Below, one piece after another: positions 7,001 through 7,146 of a stretch of DNA of 7,146 nucleotides (position 1 is the stretch's first letter; each line of letters begins with the position of its first letter). The position numbers and the translations under genes are program-made. Source of the DNA: an uncultured Bacilli bacterium (GTDB taxonomy: Bacteria; Bacillota_I; Bacilli_A; RFN20; DUOF01); NCBI GenBank assembly GCA_934101685.1, contig CAKORZ010000067.1, positions 1-7,146 on the forward strand, in the 5' to 3' direction. The notes beneath the pieces were generated by a model. That model was given only the letters and a program-made list of their open reading frames with translations, had not been told where the DNA came from and did not search any database.

Positions 7001-7146
7001 TCTACAGTTCTAAATTCATTTGTCTTATAAAACCCTAATTTCTTAGAAAAGTGTTTTCTCTCAAACTCTAAATAAGAATCAAAATCTCTAACAAAATCTA
7101 AACACTTATAATCATAAATATTAGGGGTACTATTAATAATTTCTCT
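4081..7146 (-). CDS. SF1 DNA2/NAM7 (Upf1-like) helicase with long coiled-coil insert, N-terminus cut by window edge
   Basis: The frame is open from the window edge to TAA 4083-4081, 1021 residues. A Met at 6978 lies inside it, but the 56 codons upstream read as good coding sequence with no ATG, GTG or TTG, and no strong ribosome binding site precedes 6978, so the true start is probably outside. Counting from Met 6978, all SF1 motifs are present: Q-like 204-219, Walker A GPPGTGKT 227-234, Ia S-S-Q-T-H-V-A-I-D-N 254-263, Ic-like I-T-C 598-600, Walker B DEVSKA 635-640, III GDHRQLPP 659-666, IV Q-Y-R-S-H 713-717, V V-D-E-F-Q-G-K-E 863-870, VI A-L-S-R-A-R 900-905. It should be an ATP-driven DNA or RNA helicase/translocase in the cytoplasm. 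About 300 residues between Ia and II are charged, Asn/Lys-rich and largely coiled-coil-like. Residues before 200 match no domain I recognise. It is the first gene of the operon seen here; its biological role is unknown. Confidence 0.9.
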   Translation of the reverse strand, partial: REIINSTPNIYDYKCLDFVRDFDSYLEFERKHFSKKLGFYKTNEFRTVELKEIKRSMETNKKYEDFLYFDDGNNYIYVDYDETTSESFNKVIAVEFVVSINKSEGAYSNLQYFVSQEIELANELEALENDKLKNDGNELEFSFKTKRMGSLLKPLEKISEDSDTITFSFSKFWSDEDSDLSYSFARVSDYITSAFGERPLLVNIASGDVALYKRGKQALKDLKEGNLKNPGIASYLFNISEYETSENIINKEDIEWSNNSLDKYQKEAVYKAINSNSIFLLQGPPGTGKTQTITEMVYQFNKMGKKVLLSSQTHVAIDNVIERLPDELDVLPIRLINSERKMKANKNYLPDKLVDNFYEKIKNKYENKEENFKAFSSKLDNAFKEEERISDLINKNASSRKELKSINNNLYSLKAKCNEIDNKISFLINKINEFNKTIFFINEFKRNNYMFKDYSVNISLNLKDFDLLVNKYRIEELSNFNEYLKYFSINYSDNKNFINDYNEMINKNINYINNYYKEVKDNLIFNTNELNNFKIQRSEFSKSIDDLVKEKETLLKSKSKEFREIDEYFDYYFNNKIVMNKRPVSDEDCLKEINNYLVSEKEKFELDKSNYNEYKDIYDSVINYISENKDELLERDRVKYTKSLLNNNANVYSITCNANSKYLEEKNDYLKKLGLGNIELKNIDFDVVIIDEVSKANSIELLIPILYGKSIILVGDHRQLPPLFKYKEKMFSDSDDKALLNKYETLVENSMFKELFKKARKNKYMLVNQYRSHEQIMNIVNIFYDDKLRLGYGNEQNEAKRHFLNVSSNNYSLFEENIHTYWFNSHYDINNNVSYEKKKKRGSIVSTSFYNDEEIFLTKNILKKLDEGYEKLVNDGIIKEPFSVGVISLYKDQVSELKKEINKMKFNYIDFNKNKISTVDEFQGKEEDIIIVNFVRNNKSFETGDFTKKYERINVALSRARKMLIIVGSKPFFTSLKVDLENMDDSSEVNTRRIYKEIYDRVVGKVDAPNLYFKDGEINEN
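4096..4107 (-). promoter_or_regulatory. Ribosome binding site deciding the start of the unknown gene
   Basis: AAGGATGGTGAG precedes the ATG at 4091. It holds two partial Shine-Dalgarno matches: AAGGA 11 nt and GGTGAG 4 nt before the start. Both lie within the end of the helicase gene. The in-frame ATG at 4103 is buried in this element, which argues for 4091 as the start. Confidence 0.55.
5059..5076 (-). other. Walker B (motif II) of the helicase
   Basis: This encodes D-E-V-S-K-A. The catalytic D-E pair is intact; the family usually has D-E-A-(S/A)-Q, so V and K are mild deviations. Some 400 residues separate it from Walker A because of the long inserted segment. Confidence 0.92.
6277..6300 (-). 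other. Walker A (motif I) of the helicase
   Basis: This encodes G-P-P-G-T-G-K-T, the exact P-loop consensus of Upf1-like SF1 helicases. The lysine and threonine that bind the ATP phosphates and magnesium are present, so the enzyme is expected to be active. Confidence 0.95.

Noticed and set aside
1..7146. The word TCACTAA (TTAGTGA on the coding strand) recurs very often and could be a functional short motif
   Set aside because: It falls in coding frames as codon runs ending in TT, then AGT, then GAA/GAT, which is what Ser-Glu and Ser-Asp rich proteins with AGT-biased serine produce. It has no regular spacing or fixed context.
1..7146. Genes on the plus strand
   Set aside because: The plus strand is broken by frequent TAA and TAG in all frames, and the minus strand is covered almost end to end by convincing proteins.
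4081..7146. Known antiphage defence system based on the SF1 helicase
   Set aside because: No nuclease, methyltransferase, toxin or other effector partner is visible, and the neighbours match no defence system I know. A missing N-terminal domain leaves the option open, but nothing here supports it.
1..7146. Mycoplasma-type code with TGA read as tryptophan
   Set aside because: No in-frame TGA was found in the reading frames I translated, and the tryptophans I checked use TGG. The standard bacterial code explains all four frames.

Overview
The window is a very AT-rich stretch (GC roughly a quarter by eye) with all genes on the minus strand. The AGT/TTA/AGA-biased codon use, strong Shine-Dalgarno sites, a Gram-positive type signal peptide and short or absent intergenic gaps suggest a low-GC Firmicutes-type bacterium, perhaps an uncultured Bacilli or Mollicutes-related lineage. 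All three visible stop codons are TAA and every tryptophan codon I checked is TGG, so the standard bacterial code (table 11) fits. Taxonomy is an inference from composition only.

Reading in the direction of transcription, from high to low coordinates, there are four genes. (1) 7146-4081: a large SF1 helicase of the DNA2/NAM7 (Upf1-like) type. Its frame is open to the window edge, so the N-terminus lies outside. (2) 4091-3105: an unrecognised 328-residue protein whose start overlaps the helicase stop by 11 nt. (3) 3088-1646: a class-A-like J-domain protein with a degenerate HPD motif, no Gly/Phe region, an intact set of four CxxC zinc ligands and a C-terminal two-helix membrane hairpin. (4) 1643-1: an exported protein with a signal peptide and at least two tandem Ig-like modules. 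It begins 2 nt after gene 3 and runs off the low end of the window.

Gaps of -11, +16 and +2 nt, each with a ribosome binding site in or beside the preceding gene, make this one polycistronic unit. No promoter, terminator, RNA gene, CRISPR array, insertion sequence or attachment site was found, and no non-coding stretch exceeds 16 nt, so promoter and terminator must lie outside.

The gene set is odd: a cytoplasmic nucleic-acid helicase, an unknown soluble protein, a membrane-anchored chaperone-like protein that probably cannot activate Hsp70 in the normal way, and a surface protein. No established system with this exact composition is recognised here. Whether the four proteins work together or are only co-transcribed cannot be decided from the sequence. 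The most distinctive elements are the J-like membrane protein and the unknown gene between it and the helicase.
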